Translations under genes and position numbers: made by a program
NCBI GenBank assembly: GCA_951812925.1
Contig: OX638369.1
Location: 19,745,329-19,809,328, forward strand
Source of the DNA: Calliopum simillimum
Lineage: Eukaryota > Arthropoda > Insecta > Diptera > Lauxaniidae
Length of the DNA stretch: 64,000 nt
Direction of reading: 5' to 3'
Notes under the pieces: generated by a model
Database searches by the model: none
Told to the model about the DNA's origin: nothing
Seen by the model: only the letters and a program-made list of their open reading frames with translations
Shown here: positions 9,561-23,170 of the stretch, in pieces
Layout: each line of letters starts with the position of its first letter
Position numbering within the stretch: position 1 is the stretch's first letter

Positions 9561-12050
9561 AGACTAACTGTCGAAGGACTAACTCAAGGAGTCTCTCTCA
9601 AAATCGATACAAGATCGGTGACAAAAAATTAATACATTGAATAAGTTTAGGCTTCATCAAAGCAAAAAAAGGAATCACAGGGTGCAAGTATACTAAAAAC
9701 TGTACTAAATTTGTTTCCATTAGAGCCATCTAATGCAAAGTGAGTTAAGTTCATCATCGTACGATAACTTCTACATCCAGTGAGAATTGTCGGCTTGAAA
9801 ATACTGCCTTGTGCAAAGCTTTCCGAGAACACGGGTGACGTAGAAAACGTAGATAGATACATATAGCAGGGGGTATAAGATCTCAGTTTCTATTGAAAAG
9901 AACAATTTTTAGAACAATGCGATAAAATATGTTTGCAAACTTCATATAGTAAATCAAAAATGCTGAATCAAATTTTATAGATCAGTTGCCATTCTTGAGC
10001 TCTATTTTACTGGACTATCTCACAGTGTGTGTAAAGTTTTTCTCAGTAAATTTTTATTAATTTGAGGTTTTCCTCTTGAGCGATTCCACTATGTTCGTTG
10101 TCGCTATTTGCAATTTTATTTTATTTTCATTTGCGATTTAAAAGCCCCATAAAAAGTTTCCAAAGAATTTTATTTATATAAAATGGAAAAACTAAGTGTC
10201 AATGAGTGTTTTTCAGCATGTCAACTCGCTCTTTCAGTCACTTTTTAATGGAACTGAAAGGATACTTGAAAAATGTATTGAATGTTTACTGTGCAAATTT
10301 GTACGCTTGCAGTGGAACTATTTGTGACAAATGTTTAAATTTATTGAATTTGTCACGAAGTCTTTTAAAAAAAATATACATGTGTACTCGTATAAAAACT
10401 ATGATACCAAATTTTTCAAATAAATGCATGGTTTTTGCTTCTTATATCAACAACGTGACAGTGGTAATTCAAATAAATTAAAAATTTGCAAAATTAATTG
10501 TTACTTTTTATACTCAATTAATTGTACGGAAGTTGAATACTAAAATTTTGCATGATAGTCCATTGAAAATTTGACCTTTTTATAAAAGCGCCTAAAGATA
10601 TGCAACACAAAGTACTTAAAGTTTAACTGCGCTTCACTTTGCGTTTTCATATCATTTAGCATAGCATACTTTTAAGCGCTGCTTTGTGTTGCTTTCATTT
10701 TCTACGGGTTGCAATTCGATAACAACAAACGATCGAAAAAAAAAAAATGCCAAATATTGTCACATATTGACATACCAGTCATATCAATTTGTAGCATTTT
10801 GACGTATGCAAATTTGTTGGATTCACCGTTGACAGAAGTTGAGATCATGTTACATCATATGTGCTATGTCCTATTTAACAAGTGAATCATTAATAATAAA
10901 AAAATACCTACTACATACGCACAGACATACATATCTACATTGACAAGAACATGAAATGACTAAGAACTTTTTACTCCATTTTTTTGTATTTATTTTTAAT
11001 TTTACGTTTTTGCAACCATCACCATTGCAACAATCAGTTCAAACTGCAATGCAATTGCAACAAGAGCAGAGAACAAATGCGATATTGTACGTTTGTGACT
11101 AAGGGTGAAATCATTGCAATAAATCAGGCTTGAATTTAATTAAAACTGGAATTGTAAATTACAAACTGCAACAAATCAGTTGAAATACATCAGGCAAAGT
11201 AAATACCGACATACAAAGTATGGAAGGCAGTAGCAAGAGTAGCAGCAGCAATTGCAACAGCAATTGTTACAACAGCAGCAAATTGTTGAAATGTAAAAAT
11301 ATGCAAAATTAAATGTGCATATCGGGAAAATATGCCACAACAATTACACGCATGTAGCCGTTTTTACATGTGTGCGCATAATTTGCAACGGTTTTTTTTT
11401 TAAATTCGTTTTACTTTGATGAAAAACGAAAAAATATATAAATAGTAATTATCTTCTTAATGATTTTTTAGTCTAATTTAACCTGAATTAACTCAGCATT
11501 GCTGCAAAGCCACATTCTTTAATCCATTAATTGGTTAAAGTGATTTAAGTAGTTTAAGCTTAGTTATGCATAAACCAAGTTAATTTGCCATATAAAGAGC
11601 TTTTTTGTTTTGTATTAGAAATAAGACAGTTATTAAGTTAAATTTTCAGTATGGCAATGCCTTTTTTACCATTTAACACTGAATCTGAAAATTATTATAA
11701 GAAGCTTTTTCATGGCATGTGCCGTCAAAAAAAGAAACCAACTGCCCCCCCGAAAAAAAAAACCAAGCGAGCCAGTGAGAACGCTGAGCTTTGGTTTTTC
11801 GAATGGAATTAAGGCATAAGTCATACTAAGTTTCGCAAAAATTTCGAAAAGAAAGAGATAAAAAGAGACGAAACTTCAAAACCCAGAGGACCTTATTTTC
11901 GTTAATATATGAGAGGACTTACGTAAAGTATTACAGTAACATAAGCGCCAGTAATATTCTAGTTGGAATAGCTTTATTTTGTTGTTTTAAAACGTATTTC
12001 AAATTTTGAACTCTAGATCACTGTCACTTAAAAAGTTATTCAGGCTTAAA
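9561..12050. other. Intron, no supported gene
   Basis: AT-rich intronic sequence. A 71-codon minus-strand frame at 9647-9862 is slightly richer in GC but matches nothing I recognise. A CAG/CAA-rich patch occurs at about 11020-11290, and a C-run followed by an A-run near 11740. No cadherin-like linker (D-x-N-D-N-x-P) is seen on either strand. Confidence 0.5.
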
Positions 12051-12054
12051 AGCC

Positions 12055-12328
12055 GCAAAAATCAGTTTTTTTGAAAATATCTCGCTAACGGTTACCTCTT
12101 TAGACCAATAATTGTCCACAATCAATTTTCTCGGGAAATTTTCTAAAGAAAAGTCTTGGGAGCTGTTTTTGTACGACTTATAATTGAAAAGATATAATTC
12201 GGTGAAATTAGTCTTTCAAATCTAACAACAAATTTATTTTTATGACTGCAACATAAACAGTTTTAAAATTTTTGAGATCCGAAAATCTTATACCGTTAGC
12301 GAGATATTCAAAAATCTGATTTTTGTGA
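12055..12328. repeat. Imperfect inverted-repeat element (MITE-like), about 274 bp
   Basis: The left arm CAAAAATCAGTTTTTTTG then ATATCTCGCTAACGGT is mirrored by ACCGTTAGCGAGATATTC then CTGATTTTTG. The arms diverge towards the centre. I could not identify a clear target duplication. Confidence 0.5.
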
Positions 12329-12470
12329 CCTTCCATGGTCGATTTTAACATCTTATTTTCGTGATCTCGAGGTAGATTTTTAATATTGGCTGCAAAACAC
12401 TAGGGGTCTGCACAAGACGTCTTATTGGATTTTTCCTACATTAAGTTTCAAAATACCCACTTTTTAATTA

Positions 12471-13203
12471 AACTAGTAAGGGTGTAACCTTTGGTCTGAC
12501 CATACATTGAATACCCTACAATGCAGTATTTTTGTAAGTTTTGCTTACATGGGAGGTTCTAAGCCCTCTTGTCCTAGTTTGTCTAGTTTTAGCTCAGAGC
12601 GTGCATTTATATTCCTTATTATTTGAGTGAAATTTAGTGTAATTATCTCAAAAAACTCTTTCAGTATATCATTTTGAAACTTTTGTTTATATGGGAGGTG
12701 CCTCGCTTTCTTGTTTAATTTCACCCAGTTTTTGCTCAGAGCTTGCATTTATAGTTCTTAATATCCGAGTAAAATTTTATTCGATTATCTCAAGAAACGC
12801 TTTCAATATAGCTTTTTGAAACTTCTGCATATATGAAAGGTGACACGCCCTCTTTTCCAAATTCGCCCAGTTTTTGTTCAGAGCTTGCGCTTACAATTTG
12901 TAGTATGTTTGTGTATTTTGGTTGCTTGTCGTGAAAAATGTTCCAAAAGTTGCATTTTGAAGATATTTTTTGTATGGGCGGTAGGCGCGTTGACTGTTGG
13001 CCGATTTCGCTCATTTTCACGAGCTAACTTTGACGACGGTGGTAGTGTACCAAATATCATTGAATTATCTTGCTCAGCTTTTCCAAAAAATGTATTTCCA
13101 CACACAGACAGCCAGACAGACGGACAGATGGCTATATCGACTCAGCAAGTGACGCTGATCGAGAATATATACTTATACTATTTTTTGGGTGTAGGATATA
13201 AAA
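12471..13203 (-). mobile_element. DINE-1-like element, second copy
   Basis: Reverse orientation: ACTAGTAAGGGTGTAACC at the left end, units with GGGAGGTGCCTCGC-like blocks to about 12840, then the conserved block with GGACAGATGGCTATATCGAC and CAAGTGACGCTGATCGAG, ending GGGTGTAGGATATAAAA. The 137-codon plus-strand frame at 12840-13253 lies in this repeat and is not a host gene. Confidence 0.75.
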
Positions 13204-15429
13204 TACTTCAGTTCAGTATCGCGTGCAAGTGCCTTCTCAGTATTTGGATATGAAAGAAGAAAAAATAAATACTACACAGACCTGTCTTGTTTGATTTGCT
13301 TCAGTTCAGAGCATAAACTGTGATTGTAGTGTACTTAAGTGACAAAAATAGTTTTTCGCTCTCTGCTTGTGCCTCTTTTTTTCGCTCTCTTCTGCAAGCA
13401 TGAATGAAAGCTACTACAATCCTGGTTTGCCAATGCAACTTGCAAGTGTTACCATTTATACATTTTACTGTAGTTTTGCTACTTGCACGTTTTACACTGA
13501 CATGAAGTATTAGTATAAAATACAGTACATTGAAGTATTATTTAGCATCAGATTCACACTGATAAAATAAGACAGTGTATTCAGTATCAAAACAAAACTA
13601 AGTGTGCAGTGAATATATGAATCTTGATTTATTTGGATCAAACACTTCACTTCAGTGGAAAATGTGCGACTAAAAAAAATACACTATATTTTAAGATGTC
13701 TTGTGTAGGCTGACTATAATTTTTTAACAGAAGTTTCTTTAAAGTCTTAACTTGGTGAGAACTGAAGGCTTTAATTGTGCACTGGAAACAAGGAAGTGTA
13801 TCACAAACTGTACTATAAAATTATTTTTTTTGTAAATAAACGAGTTATTAAATTAAATAAAAAAATATCTGCAAAAGTTTGTGTCATATTGTGGACTAAA
13901 AATTTTTATTTTTTTAAATACATAAATTCTTTTACAAAGAATAAATTGTAATATGCATATGACTTTTATGTCATTATCAATATATGTGAACTTGTGTAAA
14001 TAAGTGTAAAATTTTGTGTTTTTATATGATTTCCGCTTTAAATTAAAATTACATTTAATTAAATAATTGCTTTTAAATAGCATTGTTTATGTGGTGTAAC
14101 GCATTTAATGGAATAAATTCCACACAAATATATAGCTTTTTTATAAGAATAACTAGCAAAATTATGTGTGGACTTTTAGTTGAGGTATAGCAATAATATG
14201 CCATGGGTAAAGAAAAAAAATGTTGACGAAAACTGCATCATAATCTATTAAGTATTAAGTTTCACTTTTCTTTTTCAGGTTTTATATAATTTATTATAGT
14301 TAATTATAATTTATTTAATTTATATATATTTAACAGTTAATTAACAAAATTGCAATACATAAAACGTTGCTTGCGGGTTTTAAGATGTAGATTTTTTTAA
14401 CGCTTAGTATAATTTTTGCCTCTGAACTCATCATATGATATGATAACTGTCAAAAAGATTATTGTACACATTTTCTATGAAAATCATGTACTTTTGTTGA
14501 TTGTAAATAAAACCCAACCTACAACATGTCGTATACATATAATTTGATTAAAATATGATTTTAATTACTTTAAAGACAGCTGACAAGAAATTAAATAGAG
14601 TAATTCACTTGAAATCCTTAGCCACAAAATAACATTGAGCACTGAAAACAATTGTTGCAAGTTATACTGCTGCTATTTGGCATATTGACATTCACATTCA
14701 CATATAGGAAATAATTTTCTAAGTGCAATGCAATCCAACAGTTGTAAATTTTGTTAACTTTCCAAAAACAAAATTAACTTATGAATTGTAGATAATCCAA
14801 ATCATTCATCCATAAATGTTGCTGGTCAAAAGGTGATAAGCAACTTATAGAAATCGTATAGGCACTTATGTATGCATGTATTTCAAAATTATATCAAATA
14901 TGCGACACAAAATAATTTAATCAACATTTTGAAATCAACATTGGAAAATTGAATTAAATGAAATTACATACATATCAATATACGTACATACAATTATTCA
15001 TAAATGTCTGTTAATATCCAATTTAAAAGTTGCTCAAAGCTGTTGTCATTTATGTTTACCAAGGCAATTATCATCTCTTAGCAGCTTAAGTGCTTAAATG
15101 GAAACATTTTAATTATGAAACTCGAATTTCTTGGAACTACTGTTGTATACTAGCACATACAGTTTTTAAAATATTTAATTTCTCTATACCATTGTACTAG
15201 TGCAGACATGCGCATGCGGGTCATCCACGTTGGTCAAAAAATGTAAATCATCGGATTTTGCGTGCCAATATGAAACCGCTCGCTTTTTGGCCAGTCTGTG
15301 CTATTTATGTGGGGTATGCCCCCACCGAGTTTCATCGAAATAGCTCGTATAGCTAGATATTACGTGTTGAAGTTTGCGAGAGGCAACGTATTCAGTTTTT
15401 TATCGATTCAATTTGAAATAGTGAACGTG
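13204..15429. other. Intron, no supported gene
   Basis: Very AT-rich sequence with no coding signal. A short GC-richer patch at about 15190-15400 (TGCGGGTCATCCACG and GCCCCCACCGAGTTTCATCG) may be a fragment of an unidentified repeat. Nothing else is recognised. Confidence 0.5.
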
Positions 15430-16810
15430 GCATGGGGTACGTATAGCATATGGCATTAATGGTACGATGTACGAATTATGAATAGTTCAAATTACGAATA
15501 ATACGTGGAACAAATTGTATAATACGAATAGTCTGAGGTATAAAATCTAGAGTACCAATAGTACGAGGCATGAATAGTATGAATAGTAAAAGCAAATAGT
15601 ACGAGTAACGAAATACGGAGTACGAACAGTACGAGGTACGGTTAGTAAAAGATACGAATTACGAACAATATGAATTACGAGTAGTACTAATGACGAATAG
15701 TACAAGGCAAAAATAGTACTAGGTAAGAACAGAACTATGTACGAAAGTGTGAGGTACGAAATATGGAGTACGAGTAGTATGAGGTACGAAATATGGAGTA
15801 CGAATAGTATGAGATAGGAATAGTACGAACTACGAATAGTCTGAATAGTTTGAGGTACGGAATGTAGAGTACGAATAGAACGAGGTACGATTAGTAAAAT
15901 ATACGAACTGTGCGAATTACGAACAGTGTGAATTACGAATAGTATGAATTACGAATAGTACTTATTACGAATAGTCTAAATAGTATGTGTTACAGAGTAT
16001 GTAGTACGAATAGTACGAGGCACGATAAGTAAAAGATACGAATAGTGCGAATTACGAATAGTATGAATTACGAATAGTATTAATTACGAATAGTACAAGG
16101 AACGAATAGTACTAGGTACGAATAGTCTGAGGTTCGAATAGTATGAGGTACAAAATATGGAGTACGAATCGTATAAGGTACTAAATATGGAGTATGAATA
16201 GTATGAGGCAGGAATTGTATGAACTACGAATAGTCTGAATAGCATGAGGTACCGAGTATGTAGAACGAATAGTACGAGGCATGAATAGTTCGAATTACGA
16301 ACATTACGAGGTACAAATTGTATAAGGTACGACTAGTCTGATGTTTGAATAGTCTGAATAGTATGAGGTAGGAATAGTACGAACTACGAATAGTCTGAAT
16401 AGTATGAGGTACGAAATATGGAGTACGAATAGTACGAGGCATAAATAGTACGAACTACGAATAGTACGAAGTACAAATAGTAAAAAATGCGAATAGTACG
16501 AGTTACGAATAGTCCTAAGTAAGGAGAATGACTAGTACAAATTACGAATAGTACAAGGTACGAATAGAACGAGGTACGAAAAGTACGAGGTGCGAATTGT
16601 ACGAGGTACGAATTGTAAGAGGTACGAATAGTCCGGGGTCCGCATTGTATGATGTACGAAACATGGAATACATATATACGAGATACGAAAAATAAAAGAT
16701 ACTAATAGTGCGAATTACGCATACTACTAAGTATTGAGTACGAATTACGTATAGTATGAATTATGAACAGTACTAATTACGAATACGTGCATCCGAACAG
16801 TACGAAGACA
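15430..16810 (+). repeat. Degenerate minisatellite, unit about 16 bp GTACGAATAGTACGAG
   Basis: About 1.4 kb consists almost wholly of variants such as TACGAATAGTACGAGG, TATGAGGTACGAAAT and GAATTACGAATAG. Many units are present, in one orientation, with a higher-order pattern in places (for example GAGGTACGAAATATGGAGTA repeats). The short minus-strand frame at 16224-16442 is a by-product. Confidence 0.85.
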
Positions 16811-17603
16811 AATATATTTTCTAAACAAACGTTTCGATTAAAATGGCTTATAGCGCATATGAAGGATATCTTATTGCTTATGTCAAATATTTAGAAAACC
16901 TTAACATTGAGCGCGGGATTGAAAGATAGAGTTTGTGTACGGGAACACTGAGTATGTTTACACAAAACTTGTCACATGGCTACTTGGATATATCAAAGTA
17001 TCGTAGCGTATGGGATGCTGGTTGCATATTGTTAATTGAAGTGCTGAGTTTCATTTAATGGTCTAAATTTATTTTTTCCATTGTTTATGCTCTACAGTTT
17101 TTCAACTAAAAAGTTTCCAGCCAAATTTGGAATTTCTATGAAGCATTTTTAGTTTTTTCATTTATTTATTTGTTTTAAATTTTTTTTTTTTTTTTTTGTT
17201 AACACAATTTTTTTTTTAGAATTTCAGTTATGTACGTGATTTTTTATTTTTTTGTTAAATGAAATTTATTTTTATTGAACATAAATGACATGTGAGTGAA
17301 TGGAATGAATGGAATTGATTGAGTGGCGTGTTATTTGAAGGCAAAGAGGCACAATGTTGATTCTTTAGATATTAAATTGGCTGTCAGGCGCAAATCAACC
17401 TCGCATATACTCAAATGAATTCAGCTAAAGTCTATAAGTGTGTTTCAAGGCTAAAAAGTAATACATTGGTTTAAAAAGTTTGCTTTGAAAATTGAAAGTA
17501 GATTTAAAATTGGAAAAAGCACTTCAAATTTAATTTAAAGCAAGAGATTAAAGAAAATTCTTTATACATTCGACAAATATTTCTTTAAAATTGTTTTAAA
17601 AAT

Positions 17604-18000
17604 ATCGTCCAAAGGTTAAAATTCAATCACAAACGTATTAAATAATTTTTTGTGCTTTTTGGAAACACACGTATAGTACTTTTTTTGCTATTTGGTACCA
17701 AGGCTCATTTATCATCTTTGGTACAATGACAAACGTGAAACGAAAAGAAAACAAAAAACATGAAGTCAGTGTCAGTCAGTTTTTTGTCTTTCTTGTTATG
17801 TTGCATACTCTTTTCAGCTCTGTTTGACAGCGTATTTTTTTGTTATTAATATTGATAAATTTGGATTTGATTACGTATTAAAATAATTTTAAGTTTGTGC
17901 ATATCTACATACAAATACCTTTCTAATGATGTTTAATTCAAAGTCGTACTCCATTTCTAACATAGTAAAAAAAGGAGGACAAATTTTTGTCTTGCGTATT
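17604..18000 (-). repeat. Repeat family A, copy 1
   Basis: Reverse copy of a repeat of roughly 370-410 bp. Shared blocks are TACGCAAGACAAAAATTTG at one end, ATGTTAGAAATGGA, ATTAGAAAGGTATTTG, the stretch GTTTCACATTTGTCATTG, TACCAAATAGCAAAAAAAG, and a far end near TTTTGACCATTGGGC. The other copies are at 24183, 26963, 45566 and 49699. No terminal inverted repeat and no frame is apparent. Confidence 0.75.
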
Positions 18001-19540
18001 AATTTATAGATTTTGTATTAAACTAACAGTTCACTAATTATACTACACGCTTTATGAATGAATGTATGTATATCCTTGCGCAGCTTTGCCGTACGTTAAA
18101 TTTTTCTAATTAGTTTGCATGCTGCGACAATGACTAATTTATGTTGCATACTTTATAGCGCAACAATGCAGTTTGTTGCAACAAATGGAAAATTAAAATT
18201 TTATTAAATAAAAAATGTACTTTTCTACGTCAAAAGACAGAATACAAAAATATTTTAAATAAAAAAAAAAGAACTTAAAGCATGCTGTTAACCACAGGCT
18301 CATTGTTGACTTAAGCCGCTTAACGCCAGGTTGGTTTTTTTGTTAATTTTTTTTATTTTTCGAATGCAAAATCATATGAAATTAATATTAAAATTCAATC
18401 AGCGGTAACCAGCGAAGCAACAAAAATTGCTGCCAGCAACAATACAAAAAATGTTTACAGTTTATTAAATGTTAATTTTTAATGAATTTACGGATTTCGT
18501 AACATGTAAAGCTGTTAAAAATTCGATAAATTCAAGCGTTGAAAAATGTAAAATACAAAATTAAGCCTTGCTCTTATGCGTCATTAAATTGTATAGATTT
18601 TCAGCTTTTTTTTATTGAAATTTCCATCTTCTCTAATTGAAATTTAATGTATTCTTGATAACAAAAGCAATTACTTACATGGTAGCTCTTTCAAAAAAGT
18701 CGGAAATCATCAATTTAGATGTATAAAAACTAACCACAAATCGAAATAAAATAGCAATATTATATCCCGTTTGTTACTTATTTCTTTGTTTAATTAACAT
18801 ATAAATTTCAATAATACAAATACATATATAGAAAAAAAAACACTCTCCTTTTGCAAATATGCAAATGAAAATAAATGTGTGCATTAAAAGACATTAGCAA
18901 AGCCACAGACACCTATAAACAAACGCGCACAAATACATTTGTAATGAAAATATCATAAATCTAACAGCCATAAGTCTAATTCCGTTTTATGTCCTTGTTA
19001 TTATGTTAAATAAAAATTAACAAAAGATTTACCTACTTGCAACAAGACAGATATTGTCAGTTGAATACACATGTATATTTTGAGAATTTTAGCTACTCAT
19101 AAGCATCATTTATATGTAAGTACATTCAAAAAAAAAAAATACTTATAACACCCTAAAGTTGTAAATTTGATATCCTTCTTTATTCGCAGAAGCTTTTCAA
19201 ATGTTGGCAGCATTTTGCCACGTTTAGTTTATCCAAGCCGTGCAAACTAAAGAATTTTGACTTAATTTTCCAATTTTATATTGCTATTTTAAGCAATTTT
19301 TGAGAAATGTCCTTTTTAGTGTTTTCCGCTCATAATAATGTTGCTTTTGTGGCTCGTAGTTGATGAATCCAACGAGCACATATGTATCATCCACACAATT
19401 AAATGTTTATATATGCACAGCATCAACGTTATCTGGCGGAAGATCTGTTTTTGTACGACCTTCGAGTGGGTTGTCTTTAAATGAATTCCGTCCGTGCTTG
19501 GACCCTTTTGATCGCTCATATACTCAGGTCTTGAATGGCT
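18001..19540. other. Intron, no supported gene
   Basis: AT-rich intron with scattered homopolymer runs. A 67-codon frame on the minus strand near 19316 and a 64-codon frame on the plus strand near 19360 overlap each other and match nothing I recognise. Confidence 0.5.
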
Positions 19541-19542
19541 TA

Positions 19543-19798
19543 GTTCACTTTTGACAGCGGAATTAAATAGCCCTAAGCTTCCTCTTTAAAGTGTACTTTT
19601 AATTTTTGGACCATTAGTTTCCGAGATATCATCCATTGAAGTAAAGGCATATAAATTGAATATAGTCCTTTACAGGGATTAGCGATACCTTTGCTTCAAT
19701 CGATGATATCTCGGAAACGAATGATTCAATTGCAAATGTTAAAAGTGCGCTTTAAAGAGAAAGCTTAGGGCTATTCAATGCCGCTGTCAAAAGTGAAC
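19543..19798. mobile_element. MITE, 256 bp, with TA target duplication
   Basis: Ends GTTCACTTTTGACAGCGG and its mirror image, with TA at 19541-19542 and 19799-19800. The arms continue inward (TAGCCCTAAGCTT, CCGAGATATCATC), so nearly the whole element folds back. No coding capacity. TA suggests mobilisation by a Tc1/mariner-type transposase. Confidence 0.8.
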
Positions 19799-19800
19799 TA

Positions 19801-20055
19801 GACTACTTTCACGATGTACGCCATATGTCAGAAAATGGCGTTTCTTCCACTTTAAATCAAAGATTACTCGAATCTCAGACATGACGGAGCAAATCGGAGG
19901 TCATAACGGATTCAGCGATCAAAAATCAATAAAAATATTTAATCTCATTTCATACTTTTTAACTTTTTCAAAAACGAAGGACTGTATTATTATTATTGAA
20001 ATAAGAGAAAACCCCGTAATCGTTAAATTTTTGGATGACAGTTTAGTGGTTAGTT
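19801..20055. other. Intron, no supported gene
   Basis: Non-coding AT-rich sequence between the MITE and the GC-richer block. Nothing is recognised. Confidence 0.5.
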
Positions 20056-20875
20056 GTTAAAAAAAATTAGGTCTGGCAACGCTGCTACTTGACAGCTGTC
20101 AGCTGATAATGAAAGATCTGTTCGACTGAGCTGATGCTATGTAATAAAAGTGTTGGTGATGAGGTTTCAGCAGTCAGTCGGCAGCCAGCACTTAGCACGG
20201 TGAGTCAGCCCAGTAGTTAGCTTAGTAGTAGTATTTATTAAAAGTAGAGTCGAAGTTGGTCATATAAGAGTAAGAGTAGTATTGGGATTGCAATTTTAGG
20301 ATCACTCCTATAGGCAATGCCGGAAATGATCAGATAGATAGAGAAAGCTAGAAATAGGTATCAGACATTAGCGGGGTGGAATAAAATTCCTTAAGGCATC
20401 GCCGGGAATGGCAGAATTAGGGAATGATTGTGAGTAGAAGGGTGATAAAGAATAGTGAACGGAGAGTACTAGCCAGTAGCGTAGTTGGACGATTGTGGTC
20501 GGGAAATAAAATTCCTAGAGGCAACGCCAGGAATGGTAGAACCAGGGGATAATCGTAAGTAGAAGGGGAATAGTGTTAAATAACGGAAAGAAGGGAAGAA
20601 ATTGACGGTTTTACTCGGCAACGCCGATAGTCATGTGAATAGGTGCAGGAGCAGATTTAGTTCTGGGGGAGTGGTCACTTTTTTTTATAAGCAACGCCAA
20701 AAATGGTGGTGAATTAATAAAGAAATTCGTGATAACGTTTATTGAAAAGAAACGGTTGATGTTTGATTAAAGTTTAGGGATATAATTTCCTTCTTAACCT
20801 GCAAAATATAAATTTTTGAACGAATCCTGGCAACCGGCAAGCCCAAGCTCCAGTCAAACAAAGCCTCGTTACAGC
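20056..20875 (+). repeat. GC-richer block with GGCAACGCC repeats, possible LTR or TE leader
   Basis: The segment stands out in base composition from its AT-rich surroundings. GGCAACGCC-like motifs recur near 20075, 20312, 20394, 20521, 20613 and 20691, several inside longer repeats (GGAATAAAATTCCT-type, AGTAGAAGGG). TAATAAAAG near 20142 followed by GTCAGTCGGCAGCC near 20172 resembles a TATA box and an arthropod initiator (TCAGT). The block could run from TGTTAAAAAAAATTAGG to CCTCGTTACA, the TG...CA limits of an LTR, but I see no target duplication. Identity uncertain. Confidence 0.3.
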
Positions 20876-23010
20876 ATATTTAAGCGAATCAAAAAACTCT
20901 TAAATTTTCTGAAAAAAGTCATGCAATTTTTAATACGATCACATTGCAATATAAGTAATTGTATAAGAAAATAATGTGCTGCATACCTATGGATACAATG
21001 TGTTGCATACCTTTAGGGTTAGAGAATTTTAATTCATTTTCTATGAGAGTTAGGCGTGTCCGTTAAATTTCATTTTAAAATGGGCACAACTTTTTAAAGA
21101 AAATTGATACTATACGAATTCATAGCTCATTTTTAAAAAGAAGAATAGTAGTAAACGATGCGTTTTGTTGAAAAGAATAAAACAGATTCATGAATCCTAT
21201 AAAAATATAACATCAAAAACTGAATTTTCAAAACTCAAACTTGATATACCGATTCTGAGACCGGATTCATATTCAGAACCGACAAATACATCGCAAATTA
21301 CTAATTTTATTTGTTTTTGTTTTTCTCTACTCTACCGTTTTCCGACCTTGTTTCAAAAAGTGGTCGATGAACCTATTTTAAAATATTTTTTCTTATTCAG
21401 TAAGTGCTGACGCATAATTCGACACTTTTTTTTTTGAGTTCACGACAGTTGGATTTAAATTTTTTCTTGCGTGTAGTGTTTTTCGAATGTTTAGACAGTT
21501 TTTAATTTTTCCCTCGAAAATAGCACAAATTACGCATAGTGCATTGGTTCACGGTAAAGTTCAGTTGGTAGCTTGAGCGGAGTCTGATCTATACATTTTA
21601 ATCTTAGGTGCTTCGGAAGTGGGAACAACAATGCTACCACGTTAATTGAATAGTTTTGGCATGTCAAATTAACAATTTTGGCATGTTAAATTAGCAGTTT
21701 TTTACAATAAGTTAAAAGTGATATGCTCAAATTGATTTTTTTTTTTAGTGTAGAACTGCATACATACATGCGTATATTAGTAAGTAAACGTTTTGTATTA
21801 CAAATTTGCTACATCTAATCACATTTCAAGTAAGAATTAAATTTTGTATATTTTTCACTTATTTGGTATTTTTGTTTATATGTGTTTGTATTTGTATTTT
21901 CATTTGTATCTGAGTTAAATATGCAAATTTCCCGGATTTTTGTTGATAAGCGATAAATGTTTTTTGAATTGTTTAACATATCTTCGGAATATTCCATATA
22001 CTTATGTACGAATATAATGTTAATTTTCTCTATATTCGTAGTATACTGGTTGTGTATGAAAATTTGATTTTTGCAAAGTATGGTTTGTGAGATTTTATCA
22101 TCAACATTTGTAGAATTTTGTACTTGAAATATTTACATTAAAAGTAGACCTCAGAATATGTGAGAAATGTTTGATAAGACTTTAAGTTATTTATGCTTAA
22201 AATTGCTTTTAGTGAATATTACTTAATGACTTGAAAACAAATTATCAAAAGTCAAATATTATCAGGAAAATTATCACTATCCAACATATAAAGACAGCAA
22301 TTCACTTAAAAATATTTATGAATAGATTGAATACACAACATGACCTAAAGAAGTATTTACTCCATGAAGATATTCAGCATTTTGAAACGATGTCATTAAG
22401 GACGAAATTGAAGAAACTCGAAAGTCTTGGAAATAAATCAAAGTCAGCACAAATGTTTGGTTTCAATGAAGACAACTCCTTAGTGTTACAGAAATTATAA
22501 AAAGTCAGAGCAAAGCCATCCCAAGGGATACGAATTTCTCGTTTGCTGCAAGACTGTAGTAACTCAAAAAAAAAAAAAAACAAATAAATATTTCGAGTTA
22601 AATTTAAAAAAAGGTTACAAATTTTGAGTTTTCACATTATTGTTAAAGCATTTGTCTGTGGTTCTTCTTGTCCGTGTTCTTTCAAGAATATTGTTTTATC
22701 TTATAAAATCACAAAGTTTGTCATATTCTTCAAATGAACCAAGCTTCTCGATGCAAATAAAATGTTAGTTGTGATACAGAAGCATCATACCTCGAAGGGG
22801 AATCAGATTCTGGTCAGTCAAAAGGGTAAAAGTTCCATCCAAGTTCAATACCCACTTGTCTTGTTCAAACAATATTGTAAATTGACATCTTTAGAAGTCT
22901 TTTTCTTGAAATTTCGGGTTTTTGAGTTATGACAGTCTTGCAGTCAAAGAGCTGAAAGATCTCAAAAACGAACTCTTCGTTATATTTTCGGGAAAATGAT
23001 TTTTAATATA
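20876..23010. other. Intron, no supported gene
   Basis: AT-rich sequence. The 81-codon (21165) and 89-codon (22231) plus-strand frames are lysine- and asparagine-rich and resemble chance frames. No splice-bounded exon is evident. Confidence 0.5.
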
Positions 23011-23168
23011 TGTGACCTGGTTTATGAAAAGGGGGCTTACGTGTCAATAAAAAAATTTTCCAATTTTTTGCCGATTCGCATAAATTGACTTTTAAAAGTT
23101 GTTTTCCAGTTGTTTTCACAAAGTTTTTTTTTTCGCACGTAAGCCCCTTTTTCATAGACCAGGTCACA
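23011..23168. mobile_element. MITE, 158 bp, with TA target duplication
   Basis: The ends are TGTGACCTGGTTTATGAAAA and its near-perfect mirror, flanked by TA on each side (23009-23010 and 23169-23170). The arms run about 36 bp, including GGGGCTTACGTG, with a short unique centre. Tc1/mariner-type MITE by structure. Confidence 0.82.
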
Positions 23169-23170
23169 TA

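Noticed and set aside
9647..9862. 71-codon minus-strand frame with above-average GC
   Set aside because: No family recognised; too short and without supporting ends to call a gene or transposon fragment.
12840..13253. 137-codon plus-strand frame
   Set aside because: It lies wholly in a DINE-1-like repeat also found at 6520-6850 and 53400-53800.
22231..22500. 89-codon plus-strand frame
   Set aside because: Lys/Asn/Ile-rich as expected from AT-rich DNA; no recognised motif and a non-ATG start.
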